DNA of 16,490 nucleotides from Thermodesulfobacteriota bacterium (lineage in GTDB: Bacteria; Desulfobacterota; Thermodesulfobacteria; Thermodesulfobacteriales; Thermodesulfatatoraceae), in contig JAADCO010000110.1 of the NCBI GenBank assembly GCA_013154385.1, positions 1 through 16,490 of the forward strand, in the 5' to 3' direction. The translations under genes were made by a program, and so were the position numbers. Every line of letters starts with the position of its first letter. The stretch's first letter is position 1. Below are positions 1 through 6,856 of this stretch, piece by piece. Under the pieces are notes generated by a model, which saw nothing but the letters and a program-made list of their open reading frames with translations, ran no database searches and was not told the DNA's origin.

Positions 1-633
1 ATAGTCCCTCCGCGCCCAGGAAAGGCTCTCCCGGATGTCTGCCAGCACGTCGCGCTTGACCTCCGGCGCAAGGTCTCGCCTGACGAAGATGCCGCCGAGG
101 GGGATGGGGGCCTTGGTCTCCTCCTCCCAGAAGGCCCCGAGATCCTTGAGGAGCTTGAGCCCCTTTTCCGCGTAGACGAACCGGCCCTCGTGAATGAGCA
201 CGCCCGCCGCCACCTTGCCGGCGAGCACCGCCGGAAGTATCTCGTCGTAGCGCATCTCCACGAGCTTTACCTGCGGAGCGTAGAGCCGAAGGAGAAAGGC
301 CGCGGTGGTGAAGCGCCCGGGCACCGCCACCGGCACCTGCTCAAGATGAAGCCCCTCCTCCCTGGCCACGAGCACCGGCCCGCAACCAAACCCGAGGGCC
401 GCCCCCACGGGGAGGAGCTGATAGCGGGAGAGCAGATGGGCAAAGGCCGCCACGGAGAGCTTGGTGACCGGAAGCGGGGCGTTTAAGGCGCGCTGATTGA
501 GGGCTTCGACATCTTCGACGATCATCCGGTAAGAACGACGACTCCTGATGAGCCCCAGGGCCAGCGCCCCGAAGATGTAGGTGTCGTTGGGACAGGGCGA
601 AAAACCTAGCTCTAGAAGCGTTCCACCAGACAT
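1..633 (-). CDS. mqnD: 1,4-dihydroxy-6-naphthoate synthase (MqnD), 3' end off the left edge
   Basis: Cytoplasmic enzyme of the futalosine route to menaquinone. It converts cyclic dehypoxanthinyl futalosine to 1,4-dihydroxy-6-naphthoate. I translated the minus strand by hand: 211 codons are open from the ATG at 633 to the window edge, and family members are usually about 270-280 residues, so the last quarter is missing. The N-terminus carries the family hallmark FSPCPNDTYIF (residues 11-21). Further on are an NAPLPVTKLS-type segment (about 51-60) and a GCGP turn, followed by the substrate-binding-protein-like fold seen in MqnA/MqnD. The ATG lies inside the end of mqnB (22-base overlap), which suggests translational coupling; a purine-rich stretch (GGTGGGCAAGG) precedes it. 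It is the last visible gene of the pst-phoU-RDD-mqnB-mqnD run. Family assignment is secure. Confidence 0.93.
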   Translation of the reverse strand, partial: MSGGTLLELGFSPCPNDTYIFGALALGLIRSRRSYRMIVEDVEALNQRALNAPLPVTKLSVAAFAHLLSRYQLLPVGAALGFGCGPVLVAREEGLHLEQVPVAVPGRFTTAAFLLRLYAPQVKLVEMRYDEILPAVLAGKVAAGVLIHEGRFVYAEKGLKLLKDLGAFWEEETKAPIPLGGIFVRRDLAPEVKRDVLADIRESLSWARRDY

Positions 634-1229
634 CGGAGGACCTTGCCCACCTCTTCCAGGGCGCGTTCTATTTGCCAGGGGCGCTCGGGCTCCGCCAGGA
701 GGTTGCTCACCGCGCGGATCTCCACCAGGGGAACCCCCATCTCCCGCGCCACTCTGGCCACCGCGAACCCTTCCATGTTCTCCACGAGGGCCCCCTGATG
801 GCGCGTGGCCAAGAACCTGGCCCGCACCGGGTCTCTCGTGGCGCAACACACGGTGACAAAGGGACCGAAGGCGACCTCGAAACCCTCCTCCTCGAGCAGG
901 CAGAGGACCTTCTCGAGCACGGGATGCCTGAGGGAGCAGGACTTTTCCACGTCGAGACCCTCGGTGAAGTCTCCCTCGACCAACTGGTAGCACACGCCCA
1001 GGTCGCCGAAGAACTCGACGTTGGCCACGGCCAGGGACCCAATCTCCAGACCGGAGTCCGGATAGGCCCCGCCGATGCCCGTGAGCACCACCGGACCGTA
1101 GCGGCACTCCTTGAGGATGGAGAAGGCTCTCACCGCGGCTTCCACCGGTCCCATTCCTACCAGTTCAACGTCCAAACCCATTTCTTGCAAAATGCGGGCC
1201 TCCAAGGCGGTGGGGACAAGGATGAGCAT
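612..1229 (-). CDS. mqnB: Futalosine hydrolase (MqnB), nucleoside phosphorylase fold
   Basis: Predicted to remove hypoxanthine (or adenine, from the 6-amino form) from futalosine in menaquinone synthesis; cytoplasmic. The 205 residues match the usual 200-230 of the family. Visible signatures are the N-terminal PTALEA (6-11), LTGIGGAYPDSGLEIGS (49-65), the nucleosidase motif VENMEGFAVA (149-158) and EIRAVSNL (170-177). The asparagine in AVSN, where MTA/SAH nucleosidases have the catalytic aspartate, is what futalosine hydrolases usually show and argues against MTA/SAH nucleosidase. The ATG at 1229 has a good ribosome site (GAGGAGA, 6 bases upstream). It follows the RDD gene by 12 bases and overlaps mqnD by 22 bases. 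Two consecutive futalosine-pathway genes support each other's call. Confidence 0.9.
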   Translation of the reverse strand: MLILVPTALEARILQEMGLDVELVGMGPVEAAVRAFSILKECRYGPVVLTGIGGAYPDSGLEIGSLAVANVEFFGDLGVCYQLVEGDFTEGLDVEKSCSLRHPVLEKVLCLLEEEGFEVAFGPFVTVCCATRDPVRARFLATRHQGALVENMEGFAVARVAREMGVPLVEIRAVSNLLAEPERPWQIERALEEVGKVLRCLVERF

Positions 1230-1241
1230 TTTCGGTCTCCT

Positions 1242-1688
1242 CTAAACGTCAATGACGATGGTGCCTGCCAGGTGATCGTGCAGGCAGCGCCGATCTTTGC
1301 GAAAGATGAAGAGGGCGTCCAGCAAACCGATGAAAGTCCCGAAAAAGGGGATCAAACCCAGGAGTCCGAGGAAGAGATAGCGATAGATGAAAAGCCGCGG
1401 GAAAGGAAGGAGGCGGCCGTCAAGGCCCACGATGCGCATTCCGAGGAGCTTCTTGGCCACCGTCTGCCCGTCCTTGGCCAGGAAGTAACCGTTGATGGCC
1501 ATGAAGATGGCAAAACCCGCCATGAAGAGCAGAAAATGCTCGCCGAAGGTGAGATAGGGGTTTTCCTCCAGGCGCCGGAAGATCCCCCCGAACCAAAACA
1601 GGGGGAAGGAGACCAGCAAACAGATGATGCTGTCTATCAGGGCGCCCAGGAGTCTTTTGGAACGACTGGCCAGTTTCAGTTCCGTCAT
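1242..1688 (-). CDS. RDD-family small membrane protein
   Basis: 148-residue integral membrane protein of the RDD family, whose general function is unresolved; some members have been linked to ion transport. Visible features are RLLGALIDSII (12-22), which opens the first membrane segment; further hydrophobic segments at about 51-70 and 104-126; the loop GQTVAKKLLGMRIVGLDG (74-91), typical of the family; and the closing RRCLHDHLAGTIVI (133-146). I chose the ATG at 1688 because the family domain begins there. The frame stays open upstream, but that part only shadows phoU. The ATG sits 2 bases after the phoU stop codon and has no ribosome site of its own, so it is probably translated by re-initiation. 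Nothing in the sequence says why it sits between phoU and mqnB. Confidence 0.88.
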   Translation of the reverse strand: MTELKLASRSKRLLGALIDSIICLLVSFPLFWFGGIFRRLEENPYLTFGEHFLLFMAGFAIFMAINGYFLAKDGQTVAKKLLGMRIVGLDGRLLPFPRLFIYRYLFLGLLGLIPFFGTFIGLLDALFIFRKDRRCLHDHLAGTIVIDV

Positions 1689-1690
1689 GG

Positions 1691-3037
1691 TCAGGACTTG
1701 GCGATCATGGCCCGCATGAGGTCCGCGGCGTTTTCCGTGTGGCCGGAGATGTCGCAGATGAACTCCGTGAGCCGCAGGAGATGATAGATGGACAGGGCGT
1801 CGAGATCGAGGTTGAAGATCTCGCGCTTGAGTTCCGTGGCCAGGACGTCGCTTTCGTGCTCCCGCGCCCGGATGGTGCGCACCACCTGCTTGGCCTCCTC
1901 CCGCGCCCTTTCGTCCGCCGTGGAGAGATAGGCCCGCGCCTTTTCGATGAGGGGCACGAGGAGTTGGGAGGTCTCCACGTTCTTTTCCGCCAGTTGGAGC
2001 ATCTTTTCGGCGAGCGGCTTGCTCACCGGCGTGCGGCGGAAGGTGAGCCACTTGAGGATGTCCTCGATGGCGTCGGCCACGGCGTCCTGCTCCTTGAGAT
2101 AGAGAAAGAGCTCGAACTTATCCACCGGCATGATGATGCCGTGGGGCAGATGCCCGCGAATGTTTTGCTTGATGCGGTCGGCCTCGCGCTCGATGCGCAC
2201 GATCTCGTCGGAAATCTTCTGACAGCGCTCGTAGTCCTGCTCGAAGTAGGCCCTCAAGGCCTCGGGGAGGAGCTCCGTGCAGGCCAGGACGTGCCGGGCG
2301 TGGTTTTCGAGGCACTCGAAGAGCTCGCGCCGCGGACGCGGGGGCGGGGCCTCCTCCACCTCCACTTTCCTCTCCTCGCAGATGTCCTGATGCTTGACGA
2401 TGCGCCCCTCGACGAGATAGATGACCTCCTCGGCGATGTTGGTCGCCAGATCCGCCACCCTTTCGAGATTCTGGGCCACGATGATGTAGTCTATGCCGAT
2501 GCGGATGATGCGCGGGTTCTGTTCCATGCACTCGATGACCCGCTCGATCACGAGCTTCTTGTAGTTGTCCACCTTCTCGTCCCGCAGGCAGATCTCGCAC
2601 GCCTTCTCCGTGTCCTGGGTGACGAAGGCGTCTATGGCGCCGTCTAACATGCCCAGCGCTTCGCGCGCCATGTCTTTCAGGTCCACCGGACAGGTGAACA
2701 CCTGCGGGGTCTGCGTAAGGTCGAGCACCCGCTCGGCAATGTTCACCGCCTGGTCTCCCAGGCGCTCGAGATCCCGGATCATGCTCATGGCCGAGGTGAT
2801 GAAGCGGAGGTCCCTGGCCAGGGGATGGTGAAGAGCCAGGGTCTTCAGGCAAAAGACCAGGATCTCGTTTTCGATGGAGTCTATCTTTTCGTCCTGCTCG
2901 ATGACCCGCTTGGCGAGATCCGGATCGCGCTCCTCAAAGGCCTTCACCGCGGAACGCACGGACTCCACCACCAGGCGGCACATCTCCAGCAGATAGCGTT
3001 TTATTTCCTGTAAGTCCCTTTGCAAGAGGACGTTCAT
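1691..3037 (-). CDS. phoU: Double-length PhoU: N-terminal PhoU fused to a C-terminal DUF47/Pit-accessory-like half
   Basis: PhoU proteins modulate the Pst phosphate importer and the PhoR kinase, and are normally about 220-240 residues. This one has 448. Residues 1-215 are a standard PhoU with both helical repeats: the metal-binding signatures are IRDLERLGDQAVNIAE (87-102) and AQNLERVADLATNIAE (188-203). A charged, proline-rich linker (about 219-238) follows. Residues 239-448 do not simply repeat PhoU but read like the DUF47/TIGR00153 family (Pit transporter accessory proteins): IEREADRIKQNIRGHLP (282-298), PVDKFELFLYLKEQDAVADAIEDI (304-327, key residues Asp306, Gln317, Asp318, Asp322) and a final CDISGHTENAADLM (428-441). 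The ATG at 3037 has an ideal ribosome site (AAGGAGG, 4 bases upstream), so the N-terminus is secure and no frameshift is needed. The gene lies 9 bases after pstB. It probably links phosphate status to transport. Confidence 0.92.
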   Translation of the reverse strand: MNVLLQRDLQEIKRYLLEMCRLVVESVRSAVKAFEERDPDLAKRVIEQDEKIDSIENEILVFCLKTLALHHPLARDLRFITSAMSMIRDLERLGDQAVNIAERVLDLTQTPQVFTCPVDLKDMAREALGMLDGAIDAFVTQDTEKACEICLRDEKVDNYKKLVIERVIECMEQNPRIIRIGIDYIIVAQNLERVADLATNIAEEVIYLVEGRIVKHQDICEERKVEVEEAPPPRPRRELFECLENHARHVLACTELLPEALRAYFEQDYERCQKISDEIVRIEREADRIKQNIRGHLPHGIIMPVDKFELFLYLKEQDAVADAIEDILKWLTFRRTPVSKPLAEKMLQLAEKNVETSQLLVPLIEKARAYLSTADERAREEAKQVVRTIRAREHESDVLATELKREIFNLDLDALSIYHLLRLTEFICDISGHTENAADLMRAMIAKS

Positions 3038-3046
3038 GGCGCCTCC

Positions 3047-3811
3047 TTAACTGAATTTGCCGGTGAGGTACTCCTCCGTCCGCGGGTCCTTGGGGTTGGT
3101 GAAGACTTCCGCCGTGGGACCGAATTCGATCAGCTCACCCATATAGAAAAATGCCGTGTAATCGGAGATCCTTCCGGCCTGCGGCATGTTGTGGGTAACA
3201 ATGACGATGGTCACCGTGTTCTTGAGCTCTACGATAAGATTTTCTATCTGAAGAGTCGCCTTTGGGTCAAGGGCCGACGTCGGCTCGTCCATGAGGAGCA
3301 CCTCGGGGTTCACGGCGAGCGCCCGGGCGATGCACAGACGCTGTTGCTGACCACCGGAGAGAAAGGTCCCGCGCCGATGGAGCACGTCCTTGACCTCGTC
3401 CCAGAGGGCCGCCTTGCGCAGGGCGTCCTCCACGATGCGATCCGCCTCCTCGCGCTTGAGGCGGATCCCCAATAGTTTATACCCGGCCAGCACGTTTTCG
3501 TAGATGGTCATCGTGGGGAACGGATTGGGGCGCTGGAAGACCATGCCCACCCGCCGCCGCACGATGATGGGATCAAGCTCAAGGATGTCCTCGTCGCGCA
3601 GATAGATCTTCCCCGTGATTCTCGCCCCGGGGAGCAACTCGTGGAGGCGGTTCAGACAGCGGATGAACGTGGTCTTGCCGCATCCCGAAGGCCCCATGAC
3701 CGCGGTGACCTGGTGTTCGGGAATGGACACGGTGACGTGCTTGATGGCCATGAAATCTCCGTAGTAGGCGCAAAGGTCTTCGGTTCGAAAGATGGGATAC
3801 GGAACCTTCAT
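3047..3811 (-). CDS. pstB: Phosphate ABC transporter ATP-binding protein PstB
   Basis: ATPase that powers the PstSCAB phosphate importer on the inner face of the membrane. The 254 residues match the family length. Motifs are Walker A GPSGCGKT (40-47), the Q-loop VFQRPNPFP (91-99, a PstB hallmark), the ABC signature LSGGQQQR (151-158), Walker B VLLMDEP followed by TSALDP (171-183) and the switch histidine in VTHNM (His207). The C-terminal GELIEFGPTAEVFTNPKDPRTEEYLTG-type segment (225-251; key Phe230-Gly231 and Tyr248) is also characteristic of PstB. The ATG at 3811 is preceded by an AGGGGTGG ribosome site. It lies 9 bases after pstA and 9 bases before phoU in the same transcript. Confidence 0.97.
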   Translation of the reverse strand: MKVPYPIFRTEDLCAYYGDFMAIKHVTVSIPEHQVTAVMGPSGCGKTTFIRCLNRLHELLPGARITGKIYLRDEDILELDPIIVRRRVGMVFQRPNPFPTMTIYENVLAGYKLLGIRLKREEADRIVEDALRKAALWDEVKDVLHRRGTFLSGGQQQRLCIARALAVNPEVLLMDEPTSALDPKATLQIENLIVELKNTVTIVIVTHNMPQAGRISDYTAFFYMGELIEFGPTAEVFTNPKDPRTEEYLTGKFS

Positions 3812-3820
3812 CGTCCACCC

Positions 3821-4699
3821 CTATTTCTCTCCGGCTATTTTGCGAGCGAGGATGCGCGAAACGATGTTCAACCCCAGCACCATGAAGACGAGCACCAGCG
3901 AGGCCCCCCAGGCCTGACGCCACCAGTCTTCGTAGGGACTCATGGCGTAGTTGAAGATCACCAGGGGCAAAGCACTCATGGGTTCCAGGGGATTCAGGGT
4001 CAGGAACTGGTTGCCGAAGGCGGTGAAGAGGAGGGGCGCCGTCTCGCCGGCGATACGGGCCACGGCGATGAGGATGCCCGTGCTCACCCCGACCATGCCC
4101 GTGGGGAGGACCACCTTGAGCACGGTGCGCCAGTAGGGCACCCCCAGGGCCAGGGCCGCCTCGCGCAGGATGTCCGGGACCAGCCGGAGCACCTCCTCCG
4201 TGGTCCTCACCACCACCGGGATCATCATGAGGGCCAGGGCCACGCTTCCGGAAAGGGCCGAAAAGTGCCCCATGGGCTTCACCACCCAGGCGTAAGCCAC
4301 GATGCCGATGACGATGGAGGGCACGCCCTGAAGGACATCGGCGCAGACGCGGATGGTCTCCGAGAGCTTGCCGTGCCGGCCGTATTCGGAGAGGTAGATC
4401 CCGGCCAGGATGGAAACCGGCACCCCGATCAGGACCGCCAGCCCCACGATGATGAGCGTGCCCACCAGGGCGTTGGCTATGCCTCCTCCGGGCTCACCCG
4501 GCGGGGCGGGCAAGTGGAGGAAGAAGTCGAGGGAAAGGCTTGAGAGCCCCTCCTTCAGGAGCTGAAACAGGATGAGAAAGAGCGGGATGGCGGGAAGGAG
4601 CGCGAGTACGGTGATCACCGTGAGGATAATGCGGTTCTTCATCCGCCGCCAGTTCTCCCGCGCCGGAAAGGGTGTCTTTCTCGGATCTTGGTTCCTCAT
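3821..4699 (-). CDS. pstA: Phosphate ABC transporter permease PstA
   Basis: One of the two membrane subunits of the high-affinity phosphate importer. It has 292 residues and about six membrane segments (first at 24-46). The cytoplasmic EAA loop, which docks onto PstB, reads EAALALGVPYWRTVLKVVLP (180-199). The segment VLQGVPSIVIGIVAY (122-136) and the late RIAGETAPLLFTAFGNQF (215-232) are PstA-type. The ATG at 4699 follows the pstC stop by 10 bases, with GGTGAG as a possible ribosome site overlapping that stop. An in-frame ATG at residue 20 (MKNRI) is an alternative start just before the first membrane helix, and the charged 19-residue leader would then be lost. Confidence 0.95.
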   Translation of the reverse strand: MRNQDPRKTPFPARENWRRMKNRIILTVITVLALLPAIPLFLILFQLLKEGLSSLSLDFFLHLPAPPGEPGGGIANALVGTLIIVGLAVLIGVPVSILAGIYLSEYGRHGKLSETIRVCADVLQGVPSIVIGIVAYAWVVKPMGHFSALSGSVALALMMIPVVVRTTEEVLRLVPDILREAALALGVPYWRTVLKVVLPTGMVGVSTGILIAVARIAGETAPLLFTAFGNQFLTLNPLEPMSALPLVIFNYAMSPYEDWWRQAWGASLVLVFMVLGLNIVSRILARKIAGEK

Positions 4700-4709
4700 T
4701 GGACGCTGC

Positions 4710-5606
4710 TCACCGGACTCTGGTCTTGATGATCACCAGCCGGGCGATGAGGTTCACCACCACGGTGATGATAAAGAGCAAAAGGCCTATCTCTACCAGG
4801 GCCGCCAAATGCACGTCTTCCGTAGCTTCGGTGAACTCGTTGGCGATGACGCTGGCCATGGTGTTCGCCAGGTCCCAGATGCTGTGGGGCATGGCGGAAC
4901 GGTTACCGATGACCATGGTCACCGCCATGGTCTCCCCGAGCGCCCGCCCCAGGGCCAGCACGATGCCGGCGAGGATGCCCGAGCGCGCGTAGGGGAGGAC
5001 CACGTGACGGATGGTCTCCCAGCGCGTGGCCCCCAGGCTGTAGGCCGCTTCTTTCAAGTCCTGCGGGACGAGACGGATCACGTCCCGGGCCACGGACATG
5101 GCGTAGGGAAGGATCATGATCGCCAGCACCAGGGAGGCGGTAAAGAGCCCCAGGCCGTAAGGCGGGGCGCCGATCTTCATCTGGAAGTAGCGCACCAGGG
5201 GCACGAGATAGAAAAGGGCCCACAAACCGTAGATGACCGACGGGATGCCGGCCAGGAGCTCGATGACGAAAGATACGGGGTTGGCCACCTTGGGGGGAGC
5301 GAGCTCCCCCAGAAAGATGGCCCCGGCCAGGGCGAAGGGTGTGGCCATCGCCAGGGCCAGGAAAGAGGTGATGAGGGTCCCCACGAGGAAAGGCAAGGCG
5401 CCGAACTCGAGGTTTATAGGGTCCCAAGTGGTGGTCCAGAGGAATCGCAGGCCAAAGGCCTTGATCGCCGGCCAGGACTCCTTCACCAGGGTGAAGAAGA
5501 CCCCGATCACCAGGAGGATGACGAGCACGCCCATGGCCTGGGCCAGCCGGCGGAAGAGAGCGTCGTAACGGGCCTGGTTCTTGAGCTTCTCCTCAAGGTT
5601 GCGCAC
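4710..5606 (-). CDS. pstC: Phosphate ABC transporter permease PstC
   Basis: Second membrane subunit of the PstSCAB phosphate importer; first gene of the minus-strand run. It has 298 residues, with a first membrane segment at about 23-41, and PstC-type motifs ELLAGIPSVIYGLWALF (116-132), the EAA loop EAAYSLGATRWETIRHVVLP (186-205) and ALGRALGETMAVTMVIGN (218-235). The start is a GTG at 5606 with a good ribosome site (AAGGA about 3-7 bases upstream). No pstS lies before it: the upstream gene is divergent and unrelated. The 137-base upstream gap should hold the operon promoter. Confidence 0.96.
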   Translation of the reverse strand: MRNLEEKLKNQARYDALFRRLAQAMGVLVILLVIGVFFTLVKESWPAIKAFGLRFLWTTTWDPINLEFGALPFLVGTLITSFLALAMATPFALAGAIFLGELAPPKVANPVSFVIELLAGIPSVIYGLWALFYLVPLVRYFQMKIGAPPYGLGLFTASLVLAIMILPYAMSVARDVIRLVPQDLKEAAYSLGATRWETIRHVVLPYARSGILAGIVLALGRALGETMAVTMVIGNRSAMPHSIWDLANTMASVIANEFTEATEDVHLAALVEIGLLLFIITVVVNLIARLVIIKTRVR

Positions 5607-5743
5607 GGTTCCTTTCTAACAGACTTGGCCCGGGGTTTGGTTACATCTTTTTGACAAATTTTTCTCCCGCGCGGAGCTTCCTTTCTGGTCCGCGGAGCGT
5701 ATAAATAAATCCTAAAGCCCGGAAAAACCCGAGGAGGGAACCC
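5607..5743. promoter_or_regulatory. Divergent intergenic region between pstC and the DUF362 gene
   Basis: The only sizeable gene-free stretch in the window (137 bases). It must hold promoters for both the pst run and the DUF362/Mut7-C pair. It contains an AT-rich block (5641-5664) with TTGACA on the plus strand. An 8-base direct repeat CGCGGAGC occurs at 5670-5677 and 5691-5698 (start-to-start 21 bases). TATAAATAAAT (5700-5710) could be the -10 region for the plus-strand gene, but no convincing -35 lies at the right distance. A strong ribosome site GAGGAGGGA (5731-5739) precedes the ATG at 5744. The promoter assignments are inference. Confidence 0.5.
5639..5657 (-). promoter_or_regulatory. 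Weak Pho-box-like direct repeat upstream of pstC
   Basis: Read on the minus strand, TTGTCAA, four bases, then ATGTAAC form two heptamers 11 bases apart, the spacing of PhoB half sites (consensus CTGTCAT repeated every 11 bases). The match to consensus is partial, and no PhoB/PhoR pair is visible in the window. The position, about 35-50 bases upstream of the GTG of pstC, suits a PhoB-type site. It is the best candidate seen, no more. Confidence 0.25.
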
Positions 5744-6856
5744 ATGAAGAGCCCGGTCTACTTCGTTGACTTCCGCGTGGAGAACAGAAAGAGCCTCTTG
5801 GACAAGCTCGACAAGCTCCTAAAACCCTTCGACCTCCCCGAAAGATTCCGCCCCCAATCCCTGGTGGGCGTAAAGCTCCACTTCGGTGAGCGCGGGAATC
5901 TCGCCTATCTGCGTCCGCAGTGGATCAGACGGCTGGTCGAGATCCTCAAGGCCATTCCCGTAAAACCCTTCCTCACGGACACCAACACCCTCTACAAGGG
6001 CAGCCGCTCGGACGCCGTGGTCCATCTGGAAACGGCCATCCACAACGGTTTCGACTACGCCGTGGTCGGAGCTCCCCTGGTCATCGCCGACGGCCTGCGC
6101 GGCAACACTTACGAACGGATCGAGCTCGACCTCCCGGTGCTCAAGGAGTTCTACGTGGCCAAGGAGATCTATCGGGCTGACGGCTTGGTGGTGGTGAGCC
6201 ATTTCAAGGGCCACGAACTCTCGGGTTTCGGCGGCGCCATCAAAAACATCGGCATGGGCGGCGCGGCGCGGAAAGGAAAGCTCCAGCAGCACTCCACCAT
6301 CGCCCCCAAGGTCAACAAGAAGAAGTGCGTGGGCTGCGGGACGTGCGCGGAATACTGCCCGGTGGGTGCTCCCGAATGGGTGGAAGGGGCCAAGAAGAAG
6401 AGGATGCGCATCAACGAAAAGAAGTGCATCGGTTGCGGGGAGTGCATCGCCGTGTGCCCCGAAGGGGCCATCCAGGTGCAGTGGAACGAACAGGCCGTGC
6501 CCTTCATGAAGAAGATGGCCGAATACGCCGCCGCCGTGCTCTCCCACAAGAAAGGGCGCGCGCTCTTCATCACCTTCGTGGCCAACGTCTCCCCGGCCTG
6601 CGATTGCTACCACTTCAACGACTATCCCATCGTGAGGGATCTCGGCATCCTGGCCTCCGAAGACCCGGTGGCCATAGACCAGGCCGCCGCGGATCTGGTG
6701 AACCGGGAACCTTCCCTTCCCGGGGCCAAAATCGAGGCCGGGCCCGGAGAGGACAAGTTCCGCGCCCTCTATCCCCAGGTGGACTGGACGGTCCAGCTCG
6801 CCCACGCCGAAGAGATCGGGCTCGGAACAAGGGACTACGAGCTGATATCCCTATGA
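5744..6856 (+). CDS. DUF362 domain protein with two 4Fe-4S clusters
   Basis: 370-residue cytoplasmic iron-sulfur protein of the DUF362 family, common in anaerobes and of unknown reaction. The DUF362 domain is visible as VGVKLHFGERGN (41-52), LTDTNTLYKGSR (77-88), VVVSHFKGHELSGFGGAIKN (149-168) and GMGGAARKGKLQQHS (170-184). It is interrupted by a bacterial ferredoxin insert with two complete clusters (Cys195, 198, 201, 205 and Cys228, 231, 234, 238). After the insert the domain resumes with an unusual CDCYHF (286-291) and ILASEDPVAIDQAAADLV (302-319). The order (domain, ferredoxin, domain end) is normal for this subfamily. The ATG has a strong ribosome site. It overlaps the next gene by 4 bases (ATGA). 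The role is likely redox; no partner enzyme is visible. Confidence 0.92.
   Translation: MKSPVYFVDFRVENRKSLLDKLDKLLKPFDLPERFRPQSLVGVKLHFGERGNLAYLRPQWIRRLVEILKAIPVKPFLTDTNTLYKGSRSDAVVHLETAIHNGFDYAVVGAPLVIADGLRGNTYERIELDLPVLKEFYVAKEIYRADGLVVVSHFKGHELSGFGGAIKNIGMGGAARKGKLQQHSTIAPKVNKKKCVGCGTCAEYCPVGAPEWVEGAKKKRMRINEKKCIGCGECIAVCPEGAIQVQWNEQAVPFMKKMAEYAAAVLSHKKGRALFITFVANVSPACDCYHFNDYPIVRDLGILASEDPVAIDQAAADLVNREPSLPGAKIEAGPGEDKFRALYPQVDWTVQLAHAEEIGLGTRDYELISL

Noticed and set aside
672..1784. Long plus-strand open frame (370 codons) opposite mqnB and the RDD gene
   Set aside because: It is antisense to genes with clear family motifs; its translation is low-complexity, rich in His, Glu and Gly, with no recognisable domain.
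1689..2051. N-terminal extension of the RDD frame into phoU
   Set aside because: The extension is an out-of-frame reading of phoU (Arg/Gly/His-rich). The RDD domain begins at the ATG at 1688.
3641..5654. Two long plus-strand frames (3641-4543 and 4572-5654) opposite pstA and pstC
   Set aside because: Both are reverse-strand shadows of GC-rich permease genes, with His/Gly/Asp-rich composition and no motif.
5651..5705. TTGACA (5651) paired with TATAAA (5700) as one promoter
   Set aside because: The gap is 43 bases, far too long for a -35/-10 pair; the two elements cannot belong to the same sigma-70 promoter.
6325..6852. Upstream extension of the Mut7-C frame as one 327-residue protein
   Set aside because: The upstream part is an Arg-rich shadow of the DUF362 gene; Mut7-C similarity starts at the ATG at 6853.
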